In this document: positions 12,601 through 25,429 of the stretch, piece after piece | How the letters are laid out: each line of letters starts with the position of its first letter | How positions within the stretch are numbered: position 1 is the stretch's first letter | Assembly: GCF_000003815.2 (NCBI RefSeq) | Contig: NC_049983.1 | Coordinates: forward strand, 26,161,003-26,225,002 | Direction of reading: 5' to 3' | DNA: 64,000 nt | DNA from: Branchiostoma floridae | Taxonomy: Eukaryota; Chordata; Leptocardii; Amphioxiformes; Branchiostomatidae | Made by a program: the position numbers and the translations under genes | Notes under the pieces: generated by a model | Database searches by the model: none | The model's input: the letters and a program-made list of their open reading frames with translations, nothing else | Told to the model about the DNA's origin: nothing

Positions 12601-12837
12601 GGACACAGTGCAAAATTGTTGACGTTGACTCTAACACAAATGTTCTTAAATGTCAGTGTTACAATGACTTTATCTTTGTAAGTATTTCTTTCAGTTTTTC
12701 TTTCTTTAAAAAATACTCCTGTTCTAGCTCTTAGAATAAAAGATCTTGGTAAAGGACACAGTAAGACGATGATTATTGTCTATGGTAGCTCTCTTTTCTT
12801 TGTGTTGGGTAAGACATCGAAACTTTGCACTGTGTCC
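12601..12837. mobile_element. MITE-like element, copy 1
   Basis: It begins GGACACAGTGCAAA and ends TTTGCACTGTGTCC, a perfect 14-bp terminal inverted repeat around a 237-bp body without an ORF. The copy at 24020-24266 has one mismatch in each terminus. A truncated right end recurs at about 38600-38630. Confidence 0.7.
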
Positions 12838-12949
12838 ATTGTACCTATTATTCTACTACACGCGAACCACTCTCATATCTGTAGCGCATCATGTCCACGT
12901 ATTACTGCCCACAGTGTCAACAGGCAGCTGACCTGAGTTATTTTTTCTC

Positions 12950-13050
12950 AGTTGAATGTTGCCGGTGGCCGTTAAAGTAGCTCGGTGTGACCTGAGTTGT
13001 TTTTCTCAGTTGAATGTTGCCGGTGGCCGTTAGAGTAGCTCGATGTGCCC
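12950..13050 (+). repeat. 58-bp minisatellite, two units
   Basis: Two units of the GTTGCCGGTGGCCGTTA...CTCAGTTGAAT repeat that is expanded to about eleven at 38722-39347. Confidence 0.75.
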
Positions 13051-13589
13051 GTGTGTAGCCTCTAGACGTGTCTCCGCTCTCAGCTTTGGTGGTTCATGAA
13101 AAGTGCTGACAATAGACGTCAGCCTGTACATACAGACCTTATGGAGAAGGTGAACACTACTCAATATTTATTGTAGAGATTCCGTTTTTGTATGGCAATC
13201 TTGGTATATCTGTGTCTGTATATGGCTATCGGTGCATTAAAGGTCTGCAACACTTCACGGCTGGTTCTGTTGTCGTCTTCAAGCACATGTAGGAAGGAAC
13301 ATCGAAACGTTTGCTGACTGCCCCGTTGAGACAAGGCTAACTGGTATACTCTGAATACACCAAGAAGATGTTGGGAGGAAATGTGCACTAGGATTTTCTA
13401 TACTCCTTTATTGTCAAAGTATTTTCAAAATCACACGTAACATCAGCAAGGCAATGCTTCTAGGCACACGTTCTGAAACAGCGAAAAACAAATCTAGTCC
13501 AAAATTAAAACCTCAAAGTACCTCACAATTGGTTAATCTGCAATTTCTTATTATTATTTCTGAGCCTTGTCAACGGGGCTCTGGAATCA

Positions 13590-13595
13590 TTTATT
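13590..13595 (-). terminator. Candidate poly(A) signal of NLR1
   Basis: AATAAA on the - strand, about 45 bases beyond the proposed NLR1 stop codon at 13640-13642. Confidence 0.4.
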
Positions 13596-13639
13596 ACATT
13601 TTGAAGCAGTCGGCGACCACGAGGCACGAAACCGTAAAT

Positions 13640-16600
13640 CTACCACGGATTCAAAGTCAAGCAGCTGGCGCTGGTATCCGCTCCTTCAGGAACTCCCCCC
13701 TTGTCATACCTGTAGTTGGAAGATTGAACACTTATGGAGGCAGTCTGAACTCAGGTTCTACAGATAAACTTTCTTCTGGAGAAATAAAGACTCCAACGAG
13801 CACTTTTGATGTTATCTAGTGTAACTAAATACAGAATCATCTTAGTGACGTTTAACTATAATCGTGTGCCTTAATTGGCCAAATATACATGTGTAATAAA
13901 CTTTTTAGATGTGTATATTCTGTGGAAATGCGCATAACTTGATGTGCATGTAGGTAGTCTCCAAGTGTGTTCGTCAATACAAATTACTTGTTACCATCTT
14001 GATTAGTCCCAGAAGAGAGAAAATTTAAACTAGTGAAAGTGAGTAGATATTTCTAATGGTATTACAGGTCACTTACATCAAGATTGGACATGTTTGCAGT
14101 ATGCACCATGTACTTACCATAGCCTGTCCAATGTTGGGTGTTCCTCAGCAGCCTGCACCACAGCCTGGAACCCTGCAGGCTCCATGGAGATGTACCACAG
14201 GTCCAGCCACTCCAGGACAGGGAGCCTGGGCAGAGCCTTGGCCAGAGTCATGGCAGCGGTGTCAGACAGGTGTGTATGTGTGTCAGCCTGAGTCACGTCA
14301 GCTGTGTCAGGAAGATGGGCGGGTGTATCCCAGGAACCAGACATGTCCAGCCTGGTCAGTGCCGGCAGTGCGATGATGAGCTGTGCGACCCTCCCTAGTC
14401 CGGTTCCTGTTACTCCCCGAACTCCCCCTATGTGCAGTTCCTGCAGTGTGTTGTTGGTCAGACTCTTGTCACCAGCTGGATTTTGTTCGATGTCCAATCT
14501 TTTGGGCTGGCAGAGTGTCTCTACCAGTGAGACAATCCCCGAGTCTCCGATTTTATTGAAGCTCACATCCAACACCTGTAGTTGTACCAGGTGAGGCAGA
14601 GCTTGGACCAGGGTTGATATTCCCCTGTCACTAATACCTGTACACCTGAGAAGCAGCACCTTTATGGCTGTGAGTTGTGGGAGGATATCGGCTATGCATT
14701 CCAGCCCAGGGTCACCTATGTTGATGTTCCTACTAATGTCCAGTTTGATCAGTGTGTTTGACCTACACAGCGCAGGGACCAATTTGCGCATGCCTGTGTT
14801 GCTGATGCCGATCCGCTCCAAGACAAACACCTGCATTGCTGTGAAGTTGAGGAGGGCGGCAGAGACAGATTCCATCTCAGTGTCACTGATATCATTCTGA
14901 CTTATATCAAGTTCTGTCAGTTCTTCTAAGTGGCGCATTTTGGGAACTAAGGATTTCATACCAACAGCTGTCATGCACACCAACTTAAGGCGGAGTACAG
15001 TCAGGTGTGGAACACTAGATAGCCCAGACTCTAGGACGTTCATCCCAGCATCGCCAATGTCACGGTTGTTACTCAGATCCAGCTCCTTTAACAGAGGCAT
15101 GTGACCGAACCCTTGCACAAGTACCTGGAGCATTGATGGTGTTAGTCCCGTGTCTGACAGATCTAGCGCCCTCATACCAGGAACATTCATTAGAACTGAA
15201 ACCAGCCTGGTTGTCTGATCAGGTGAGCCAAGATGTGCATTATAACATAGTTTAAGGTCTAACTGCAGGCCAAGAATGGGGGAGGCAAAAAGCTGTTGCA
15301 AGTACTGAAAACCGTCTTCTCCACTGAGACTTAGCATTACATTGTTCTGGAGAAGCGATGACTGAATGTTTTGTAAGTAATACTTCAGAGCAGCATGCTG
15401 TTTCTTGTGCCTTTCGAGGTCCATGGTGATAACTGGCAGGGCTCTGCTAACAGCTTGTAGTACATCCGGCTCTTTGTTTTCGTTTAGAATGTCGAGGCAG
15501 AGCAAAACAAATGTTCTATAATTTTCAGCTGACTTCCTTATAAATGCCTTGACAGGCATGTGAGACTTCTGAAAGTTATATGGTCGTAAACATGAGAACT
15601 CTTTGCTGCTGAGGTTGATCATTTCTGCCATCACAACTTGTGTCGCCCGTGAGTCACAGCCACACGTGAACTGAATCAGATTACTGAGTTTAAGTGCCTT
15701 GTGTATAGAAGTGAGCTGCAGCAATTCACCAATGTCTTCATTCCCCATAGCATGAGCGACATATCGTCCGGCCAGGAAGTCTTGCATTGTCTTATGTGAA
15801 AAGTTAAGCTGCTTCTTTGGATGTACTTTAGAGGCAGACACATCCAAGGTGACCACGCCAAGCCTTAAAAGCAAGTCCCAGTTTATATGTTGCCCTTCTA
15901 ATTGTGTAAGATCAATGAATGTCTTATTCCCCAGCAACGCTTCTAGTGCAAACATACCGAGCTGCAGTAACGTATCATTCACCCCTGTTAGAAGTCTTTC
16001 TGTGAGCATGTCCACTCCTTCCCGCTTACAGTGCTTTTTAACCAAACATTTCAACAGGTTATTGTACAGTCCCGTCATTGTTCCAGTTGACACCAACTCT
16101 TGGTCCTCCTCACACAACACACAAACCAATAGCAGGAAAATCGGGGTTCGGACCAAATCAGTAACAAGTGAGTTTTTGTCAAGAATTGCCTGGAGGCCGT
16201 CTGCTATGTGAGGGTTTCCGATGATGCTAAAATACTGTTGTATATATTTTCTCATGTGTTCAGGGGAGAAGCCTTTGATGTGGACTTGATAGTCTGGCTG
16301 AGTGTACTGCTGCACTCCTGCCGAGGGTCGGGAAGTGATTACAATCATGCTAAATGGGTACAACTTGCCATCCAACAGTTTGGGAATGGCCTGTCCGGGT
16401 GCCCTGGCCTCAGTTCTCAGCTCATCATACCCATCTAGGAGGAAGAGAACACGGGACTGATTTTTCTCAAGGATGGTTTCAATTGACCCCACATCCACAC
16501 CTTTAGTGGTGGGAACACATTGGTCCAACACTATCATCTCTATGGTCTCACCATCTCTCACCTCCCTAAGGTGGATCAAAAGGATGATGTCATGCCGTCT

Positions 16601-18170
16601 GCCCAGCTCAGTTTTCTTTGAAACGGCATCGAGGGCTTCTTTGGACAGAAATGTTGTCTTTCCCCCTCCGGCTTCACCCTCAATCAGAACACATCTTATT
16701 TCTGTAGACTGTGCTGTGATATCTGGGTTGAACAAGTCGTCTAGCGAATTTAACTTTGTTTCTTGTCCTGACAAGAGACCGTCTTCAGACATTTCTAATA
16801 GATTTGCACTTGTTGGTACCAACTCTAACTGCGTGAAGATATCGCTGATGGTAAGTGTGAAGTTGTCATTCCAGATTAGAGGCTTGACGTGAGTCAGCTT
16901 CAACTCATAGTATTTCTTCACAGCTTTCACAACTGGAATAAAAGGGTCACTTTCTGAAGACTATAATGATTATTTCTGAATGTGTATCTTTACCAATTAT
17001 TATTTCATGGTATTGAGTACTTTTGGTGAGCCAATTAGATATGGCGAAGAAATTAATGTAAATGCATGCATGACAAATTTAGTTTTACTTTATATGTGAC
17101 TATAAGAAATAGCGAGACAAGCAAATGATAGGTGCTATATGCACAACGAGATACACCACTAAGTTACAGGAATTGTCAATCGCTCTTACCTGCTATCTCC
17201 TGTTGGCTACTTGAGGCTTGTGATTGTGACTCTGGATAGATAGATAAAAGATCTATTAGTAAAGAAAAGTTTGGAAACCTGTATTGTATTCATCTTTATT
17301 GCATACTTAGAATCAAAGGCTGTAGAGCTCTAGTATCAAGATCTGACTTTGTAGAATACTTCACAGGCATGACGGCCATCTGTCCAAATTCTGATTGAGA
17401 AATATTTCATATCTATTCAGATATCATGTACCTATTTTAATCTACGCTGAGCAATGGAAAGAAAAGGTGTGAAATCAATTTCATCTGATGATAAAGACAA
17501 ATTTGAGCTTGGATTTGCTGTGGAATGGAAGGGAACAAAAATACATACCAGGATATTTGTTCTTTAGACCGTCCACCGTACTCTGTAAGTTTGCCTCAGA
17601 CAGAGCCTCTAGCAGGACCTCTCTAGTGGACTTTTCTCCGTTACATTTGAGCCATTCCTCCAACAGGTCCATACAGCGGGACTTGTCATCTCGGTTTCTA
17701 CCGGCAATGTTGTTGATGTCTGATCGCCGAAAATCAAGATGGAAGGCCAGGTCCTTCCAATCTGAGCTGACATTCTCTTTTATGTAAAAGAAGTATTTAC
17801 GAACACCTGAAAAGTAAAATGAATCTTGTCATTTATCATCTGTAATCGATATGATTTATATCTCTTTCCAACACTGCGCTCTAGATTTCATGTATTTGGC
17901 AATTGTTCCATAATCTACAGTATTTCAGAGTAATGTCAATCTTAAGCCACAATCACAGATCCATTTTTTATTCTGGGCACTTGGGACTATCCGATATCTA
18001 CTGAATAGACTAGCTGTCTGCAGTTATACCTTAGAATTCATTATTTCTGTGGCCATAACTGAAATAATTTGCACAGACAGATAAATGATGCTTCACAACT
18101 AAGTGTACGGCAAGAGTTTAGGCTTGTACATAGCCTTACCTGTCGCAAAGTCATGCCATCCCTCCGCCAT
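13640..18170 (-). CDS. NLR1: Death-NACHT-LRR receptor
   Basis: Predicted cytosolic pattern-recognition or signalling receptor. Five exons join in frame on the - strand: 18140-18170 (ATG, MAEGWHDFAT), 17549-17806 (Death domain, residues 11-96, with DWKDLAFHLDF and DLLEEW), 17190-17231 (Ser/Gln linker), 14118-16932 (NACHT and LRRs) and 13640-13709 (stop TAG), 1071 codons. Walker A is GEAGGGKTT (about residues 196-204), Walker B VLFLLDGYDEL (about 272-282), followed by TSRP and a winged-helix-like HKTMQDFLAGRYVA. About ten 28-residue ribonuclease-inhibitor-type LRRs follow (LDLSNNRDIGDAGM). The long exon ends at a donor (CTATG|GTAAGT); reading on gives a stop just inside the intron, so the tail comes from the last exon, VPEGADTSASCL near its end. 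All 5' introns are phase 1. A non-coding exon 5' at about 18998 is likely (separate entry). Amphioxus NLR expansion is established; the ligand is unknown. Confidence 0.88.
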
Positions 18171-18997
18171 GGAAATTGTACGAGTGACTTTGTAGTCCTT
18201 TGTAGACTTAACACTAATCTGAAATAATGAAATGCCTCGTTAAATTGACGAAATGGTTATTTAATGATTTCTGAGATCATGGTCCAGTGTAGTGTTCCAG
18301 TCGTGTTCTCTGCGTTTTCCTATATTCTGTCACTAATCTGGGATTATCTTTTGCCCTGAGGTGTAAACATACCCAGAACATTTGTCGCTGTCATCGTATT
18401 TACGTGACTTGTAGGATAGCTTTGTGCATGCAAGGAGGTTCAACCTCAAAGCTGGTAAATATTACGTAGTCAAATGTCACAAAACAATGTCGTTCGTCTC
18501 AATTGAGACGTATTGTAACGTGCGGTTTACATAGTTACCCACACCTCGTGTTTACATAGCTAACATTGTGAAGCAAACCTGATAAACGTAACCAAGTCGG
18601 TGCAAACGCACACAATTCGTTAGAAAAACAAATAAACATGTATGACAACAAGCTACGAGAAAGCTGACATGGTCAGCACAAAACTATATAGATGACTGGA
18701 CAGCTGCAGGGAAATGTGTTGAACCTTCAACTACAAGGATCTAAAAAGACGATATGTTGCAAAAAAACATGTCGATTGCATGGGATTATTTCTTTTACTT
18801 ACTCTTCATACTAGCAGTTGTAAAATCCAAAGACACGTATACGGTCCACCCTGAGCATGCGTATAAAGTTAGTAATGGTATCAGTAAAAAAGGTTTTTAA
18901 ACTATCGCTAGTCAACGGGATATTTACAACGGGATGTCGGTCGTCCCACCTGTTTAAATATGTTCCCGTATCGTAGGTTTGTTTCATATAAACTTAC

Positions 18998-19340
18998 CAC
19001 AGGAGACGTTCTTTTCTAAAATCCTATCCTACTTCCGCTTTTCAGCCCAGGTTTCAGCACGCCAATTCTTTCGACTTTAAGGTCAAAACTGACCTTCGTT
19101 ACAAACGATTTCTGGCGGTCAGTTGAATCTTGACAGTTCCTTAGTCCCTGTGGCGGTGTGACTTAGCGATCCGAGCAGATAAAACCCGCTAAACTTGAGA
19201 TTTACAGAGGTTTAGTCCGGCTGCCCCCAGCCACCGCCATGGTGGGAGGGGACTGGAACAGTCCATTCCACTACCAGGGGAGCGTAATCTAACCCCTCAG
19301 GAAACAACCGAAGAACAAAAGAATGACGTCAATGGCGGGT
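18998..19340 (-). promoter_or_regulatory. NLR1 upstream module: non-coding exon and promoter
   Basis: A donor (GTAAGT, 18992-18997 on the - strand) ends a probable 5' UTR exon, which would splice to the acceptor at 18219 just 5' of the NLR1 start exon. Further upstream are the recurring words GATAAAACCCGCTAAACTTG, CCACCGCCATGGTGGGAGGG and TGACGTCA (19324-19331). The same order recurs near 20963, 32584, 36774 and 52610. TGACGTCA is the consensus CREB/ATF site; its use here is inferred. Confidence 0.6.
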
Positions 19341-20940
19341 CGATCGTGTAACCTGCAGGTGTTTATACTCCAAGCAGATGTTGAGAGCTGCCTGGGTGGG
19401 TGGATAAACAATGTATGGCCTGGCGTTTTGTTGGCATAGATTGTTGCTTGGAGGTTAGCTCTTGGTACTTTTATGAATGAATGAATGAAAGACCTTACTT
19501 GTACATTTACGCATTGTCTATCGTATGGCAAAACAAACATATATATCGAACTTTACAGGGCAGTTTTAAGAACTGTGCACGAGTTGAACAAGGTAGACGG
19601 GTGCTGCACTAAGTTAACGTACTTAATATTAACAGACGAACCCTGTTGCAAAATTAACTTCTATGGTTCTGATATGTTACTATTAGGGCTGATAAAAGAG
19701 ATCGGCACTTGGAGGGATTCATGAAACTGATTATGTGACAGGTCATTACTGTTGTATAATGACTGTATAAACGCACTAATAAGTGGTTCTCATGATATGT
19801 GTAACGACGAGTGCATCCTCCGGGTGTTTGGAGCTAAATGTATATGCCAAACGGACAGGGGAAACCGACATGTGAACGATACTAGTTCGCCGTCTCTTTG
19901 TATTAACAATTACAGATATACAACATAAATTCTTGCCATTGAAAAGGAGGAATTGGTTACGGCAAAAACCATGCTTTTGGTAATACTGTCATTCAACTTC
20001 TCCCTTTAACATCTTCGACTTTCTCTAATATTTTACGTACGCTTCACGTTTTCCACTAAAAGAATCAACTACACGCATAATTTGTGCATTGTCTTCTGAC
20101 AATGGTTTATTTTGACTCCTTTGTGATTGACCCTAGAATCAATTACCAACATAGTCAACGCAACCTAAAATATATATCTGCTATCCAGACAACGCGAAGG
20201 TTAAAGCAATTATCTTCTGCGCATGCCCTGTCAAATATGATCCAAGCCCTACTCCTGACCAGGGACATTTTGCCCGTTGCCACGAAAACAAGATTATAGT
20301 CCGTACTTGAGTGACAAGTCTTTGTACCGGCAGTTTACCTTCCCACCCTCCAGGTGTGCAGAGCTAAATTTTTAAAGCAAACAGACTGGGGAAAACCGAC
20401 TGGCGGACGTGACCACTTTTTGCATTGTTCACACCACCCCCATTCCACTATGTCGGCGCTCTCGCTGTGACCAAGCGATTGGAAAGAGCGTTAACGAATT
20501 CCATAGTCAAAAGAAACAAATCTTTTTACCCTTTGGGTGTTTTGTATTAGCAGGCATAGTCTTGTATTTTACATGAGATTCTAATTATCAAGTAAAGGGT
20601 ACAAAATATCCAATTTAGGTCGCAGTTAGGTCGCAGCGCGATCGCCGTGTTCTGGAATGGGGGCCTAATTGTAATAGAATTTATATATCATTTATAGGGG
20701 TAAAACATGCCAGGCAAACAACATGGGGTTCGTAGATAATCTAGAGGGGTTTAAACACCATACTAAAACGGTAAGAAATGATATCTAAAAAAAAAAACAC
20801 GCATATGTAAGTGCTAGAAGTACACGGACACCTGTTACAACTTAAACTCAACGGCACAATTATGTGCTTAGTGTCACGTCAGTTTTGTCCTGATTCTAAC
20901 CCTTGGGTTCTATGCAATAAAATAAGAGTTGTCATGTTGC
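19341..20940. other. Intergenic, two copies of a dispersed repeat
   Basis: No gene recognised. At about 20310-20425 is a unit (AGTCTTTGTACCGGCAGTTT ... GCAAACAGACTGGGG ... GGCGGACGTGACCA) that recurs at 31935-32050 in front of NLR2; a weaker copy is at about 19790-19900. It appears to be upstream flank carried along with the genes. Confidence 0.5.
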
Positions 20941-20962
20941 CAATGTGATTTTGAAGACTTAC

Positions 20963-21300
20963 CTCTAGTGTGGTTTTCTTCTCGTCCGAAGTTCCAGTTC
21001 CGCTTTTTCAGCTTAGGTGTAAGTTGAGAGTCTTGATTTTAAATTGATAAAAAGTTTCAGAAATTGTCAATAAAAACAATTTCCTGTCGGGCCGTTTAAA
21101 CCTTAACAGCTTCCCGGTCCCTGTAGCGGTGTGACGGAGCGATCCGAACAGATAAAACCCGCTAAACTTGCGTTTTACAGAGTTTTAGTCCGGCTGCCCC
21201 CAGCCACCGCCATGGTGGGAGGGGACTGGAACAGTCCAAACCTTTTCCAGGGGATGAATTTATAATTTTTTAAGGCTGAAGTCATCAAATGTGACGTCAA
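20963..21300 (-). promoter_or_regulatory. Orphan copy of the cluster promoter / first exon
   Basis: It has the same elements in the same order as the NLR1 module: donor GTAAGT (20957-20962), the TTCCGCTTTTTCAGC block, GATAAAACCCGCTAAACTTG, the CCACCGCCATGGTGGGAGGG palindrome and TGACGTCA (21292-21299). The distance from donor to TGACGTCA is the same as in NLR1 (about 334 bases). No coding exon of its own lies before NLR1, so it is either an alternative NLR1 first exon or the remnant of a deleted gene. Confidence 0.6.
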
Positions 21301-22870
21301 TGGCGCGACCAATCAGAATGCGCCCCAGATGAACCTTAGACCCTGGGGCTCGGGACATGTAATCTCCAAGCAGACGTGCAGCGTCACCTTACTTTGTATT
21401 TTTTATGTGGCGTTTGGTGCCTAATTCAAGTCGCGCACATTTTTAACGCCTTGCCTCGCCACACAGTGAAAAATACCTACCAGATACACTTGCTAAATTG
21501 CTAAGATGTCTTTGTTTCACGGACAAGCTATTTGACCAGACATGCTATCATAACATCCATCATTCTCATTCTCATTTCTCGCTATAGCATGAAAGAGACG
21601 CGTTCATGTCAAACGATGACCTCTATTCGGTAGGAACTGAATGTATCACGAACCATGTTGGTTAACAACGAAGACATGGTGAAAAACAGCTAGCAACGTT
21701 AACAGGTGACCACACCCATCCAAGGACGCGGGTGAATTTATTTTGCTGAAGCTTAAGTCATTAAATGTGACGTCATTGGGGTATGACCAATCATGGTGTG
21801 GCCTGGATGAACCTTAGACCCAGGAGCTCGGGACATGTAATCTCCAAGCAGATGAGCAGCGTCGCATTACTTTGTTGATTTTATGCGGCGTTAGGTGCAT
21901 TATTCAGGTCGCGCGGTTTTTTAAAACCTGACGCCTCGCCTCACTATGGAAAAGACATACCAGGCACCACAGATACAATTGCAAGCCATGCTAAAAACCA
22001 GCCTTGCTAAAACATAAAGGAGACGTGTTCATCTCAAACAATGACCTCTAGTCGGTTGGAACTGTTTGTATCATGTTGGTTAACCATGGAGACAATGTGA
22101 AAAAAATGGGTCGCAACAGGAGACCACACTCATCCAAGGACACGGGTGAAATCATAACCCTTTTTTGCTGAAGCTTAAGTCAACAAATGTGACGTCGTTG
22201 GGATATGACCAATCATAACACGCCCTGCATGACCATTAGACCCTGGGGCTCGGAACATTCAATCTTCAAGCAGATGTGCAGCGTCAACATGCTTTGTAGA
22301 TTTTATGCGGCGTTAGGTGCATAATTCAGGTCGCGCGTTTTTTTTAACTTGACGCCTCGTCTCACTATGGAAAAGACGTACCAGGCACCACAGATACAAT
22401 TGCAAAATTGCCAAGATGTCTTTATTTCATGGACCGGAAAAAGGACCTATGCTTTAACATGAAAGAAACGTATTCGCTTCAAACAATGACCTTTATTCGG
22501 TTGGAACTGTTAGTATCACGTACCATCTGGGTTAACCATGGACGTATAATGAAAAATGGCTCGAAGCAGGTGACCAAACCCATCCAAGGACACGGGTGAA
22601 TGGCTTTTTGGCTGAAGCTTAAGTCAGCAAATGTGACGTCATTGGAATATAACCAATCATAACACGCCCTGTATGACAATTAGACCCTGGGGCTCGGAAC
22701 ATTCAATCTTCAAGCAGATGTGCAGCGTCAACATTACTTTGTAGGTTTTATGTGGCATTTAGTACGTGATTCAGGTGGTCCACGCCTTGACTCACCATGG
22801 AAAAAAGGATACCAGACGCCAAAGACGAACTTACATAATTGATAAAAACGGCTTTATTTCACGGACCAAC
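21270..22870. repeat. Four tandem ~440-bp repeats with CRE and CCAAT motifs
   Basis: Units begin near 21270, 21744, 22165 and 22610. Each carries AAATGTGACGTC followed about 15 bases later by CCAATCA, then AGACCCTGGGGCTCGG-like, AATCTCCAAGCAGA-like and GTCGCGC-like blocks (the second and the last units vary most). They lie upstream of the orphan promoter and look like an amplified promoter-proximal segment. Confidence 0.8.
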
Positions 22871-22974
22871 CCAGCCATGCGAAGACATATGAAATGTAAG
22901 AAATGATATTTGATAATGTACTAGTATTAATGTACATTCGGTAACCATACATCTACATATCTGGATCCTGTGGT

Positions 22975-24690
22975 CCTGCGCTTGTGATTAATAAGAAGAG
23001 AAATGTTTCAGATACTATAGATTATTCTAGACCTTTTGCCTTCTTCGAGATTGTATGTCATGTAATATTATGTTGATAGCCCAATTTTGACTGTCACGAT
23101 TTGTAAATAGACTGAAGACATTTGTTATCATATGAAAGTTACGAAAGAGATTTTACTTCAGTCATATAATGCAGTTATTCTGTATAGTCATAATATAAAA
23201 AAAAGACTGCTTTTAAAGAATTCCTGCACATTATGTTTGTACAGAATAATGATGGTGCATCTTTAGATATCTCCGGACGAAAGCTGACTTATTTTAGGAT
23301 GTAAAAAATATTAGCCGTAGCCTTTAGAATATAGCAAGTCCTGTTCTCTGCTGTGTTATGGTAGGGTTGTTTAGAGTGAGGATGAATGTCGGCAGGTAGG
23401 AAGATGTCAACTTACGGCTAATACAGTTCAGCCAACTAGGCCGTTGTGAAACTGTTTCTTCTTTGTACTTAAAGCTCAAAGTGTTTCTTGTAAATCTTGA
23501 TTTGATTTGATTTATTCAGCTGTTAAGAGGGAAATACAGCCAGGACTGCCCAACTAGCCGGGGGCTATTAATCAGAAGAAGGAATAGTCACCTACTTCCA
23601 ACATTTATTTCGGACTAATACCGTTGTCCATCAAAGAGCCAGTCGAGATGCAAAATATCCTAATTTCTCATTATCAAAAATAACAAAAGTCGTCATTTGT
23701 AATTTTGTTTCCAATAGCAATAGTTTTTTTTTCATTAAAAGTGGCCCTCATGTGCGCAGCAACATTTGGATTTCTTGGAGATATACCTTTATGTGATTTA
23801 AAGAGTTACTCCTCCTATGGATGAACCGTTTATGGTGAACATGTTCCTACTTACTGCCGACACAAACGCCGAACGGAAAATTAACTGGGGACGTCACATC
23901 ACCAATGGTGCTAGGGCTGCAGTAAGCCAGGAGTAGAGGAGAGCATCCGTGTAAAATATGGAAATCCATAATTAGAATTATTAACATGCCTGTTGTAGCT
24001 CTTCAGTATTGGTATAACAGGACACGGTGCAAAATTGTTGACGTTGACTCTAACACAAGGGTTCTTAAATGTCTGTGTTACAATGACTTCTTTCTGTGAG
24101 CTTTATCTCCTAGGTCCTAAGTATTTCTTTAAGTTTAAAAATACTCCTGTTCTAGCTCTTAGAATAAAAGGTCTTGGTAAAGGACACAGTAAGACAATAA
24201 TTATTGTCTATGGTAGCCCTCTGTTCTTTGTGTTGGGTCAGAGATTGAAAACTTTGCACTGTGTCTGTTGTAGCTTTTAATTTAGCACACGTGAACCACT
24301 CTCATATCTGTACCGCATCATGTCCACGTAATACTGCCCACAGTGTCAACTGGCAGCTGACCTGAGTTGTTTTTCTCAGTTGAATGTTGCCGGTGGCCGT
24401 TAGAGTAGCTCGATGTGACCGTGTGTAGCCTCTAGACATGTCTCCGCTCTCAGCTTTGGTGGTTCATGAAAAGTGCTGACAATAGACGTCAGCCTGTACA
24501 TACAGACCTTATGGAGAAGGTGAACACTACTCGATATTTATTGTAGAGATTCCGTTTTTGTATGGCGATCTTGGTATATCTGTGTCTGTATATGGCTATC
24601 GGTGCATTAAAGGTCTGCAACACTTCACGGCTGCGTCTGGTTGTTGTGATCTTCATGCAGATATCGTGAGGGAAAATCGTGTTCTGAGTG
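22975..24690. repeat. Segmental duplication, copy 2 (3' flank of NLR2)
   Basis: Partner of 11590-13400; collinear with small indels and scattered substitutions. It includes a SINE-like copy (23505-23585), a MITE (24020-24266) and one minisatellite unit (about 24360-24420). This shows that NLR1 and NLR2 arose by tandem duplication including their 3' flank. Confidence 0.85.
24020..24266. mobile_element. MITE-like element, copy 2
   Basis: Ends GGACACGGTGCAAA and TTTGCACTGTGTCT; same body as 12601-12837. It was present before the segmental duplication. Confidence 0.65.
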
Positions 24691-24699
24691 TCGTTTAAC

Positions 24700-25429
24700 A
24701 ACTATACACTCTGAATATAACAAGAACAAACAGCCACTAAATACGTTTGTTAAACTTGATGAAACACATCATCACATGTAGTTCCATTGTAAAAGCTTGT
24801 TCTGAAAAGAACGGTTTCGACGAGACATCAAGGCAAATATGAAAGAAAACACATTTATTTAGACCAGAGCTCTTATCATCATCATCATTATCGGTCCACG
24901 TGCTTACACATGACGGGGTTGTACTGCCCTTTACGGGGTGATATACCCTTTCGCTGGTTGATTACAAGCTCTAGAGCTGTACGAATGATCATAACTGATT
25001 AGGTTCAAGGTTTTCTATTAAACTAACAGCACTTCCAAATTACGATTTTCTTGAACTTACATAATTTTTATTCATCGAATACAGCCATAGTTGTTACATG
25101 TTATTCCAAAGATGTGATTTAAGTCGTTTGAATCATTTATTTGAATTGTCCAAATATGTGTATATCTTATACCTTGTTCGATATGTCTAGTCATCTGATC
25201 TTAATAACGTAAATGTTGATGTATCTAGTCATTCTCAAGCATTCGTGTCTGCTTTCTCGCATACTTTGGTGGCTACATTCTCCATTATCTGTTACATCAA
25301 GGTGTTTTGTCAAGCAACGTTTCGACATTTATAGCACATATAGTACACAGAAGGTTGTCCACATTTCCATTTGAGGGATGATGTGTTTAGTTCTTGAATG
25401 ATCAAAACGCTGATCCATCTGCTCTATGA
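24700..25429. other. Intergenic 3' of NLR2
   Basis: AT-rich; I see no gene, apart from a short CATCATCATCATTA stretch near 24877. The NLR2 transcript probably ends in this stretch. Confidence 0.4.

Larger units (their letters stand above)
11590..13400. repeat. Segmental duplication, copy 1 (3' flank of NLR1)
   Basis: Nearly collinear with 22975-24690, which lies in the equivalent position 3' of NLR2. Shared landmarks include ATAATGATGGTGCATCTTTA, the SINE-like copy, a MITE, the minisatellite word and CGGTGCATTAAAGGTCTGCA. Copy 1 lacks about 50 bases present at 23636-23690 and has two minisatellite units where copy 2 has one. No ORF is preserved between copies, so this looks like non-coding flank that travelled with the gene. 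Confidence 0.85.

Noticed and set aside
16473-16892. Antisense ORFs opposite NACHT exons (also 27933-28658, 48999-50117)
   Set aside because: Shadows of the conserved NACHT coding frame; no independent signal.
14114-16930. NLR1 as a single-exon gene of 938 codons (and similarly 25925-28741 and 47108-50143)
   Set aside because: Ends lie just past good splice donors and the 5' ends have no ATG but an acceptor; multi-exon models restore frame and add a Death domain and a conserved tail.
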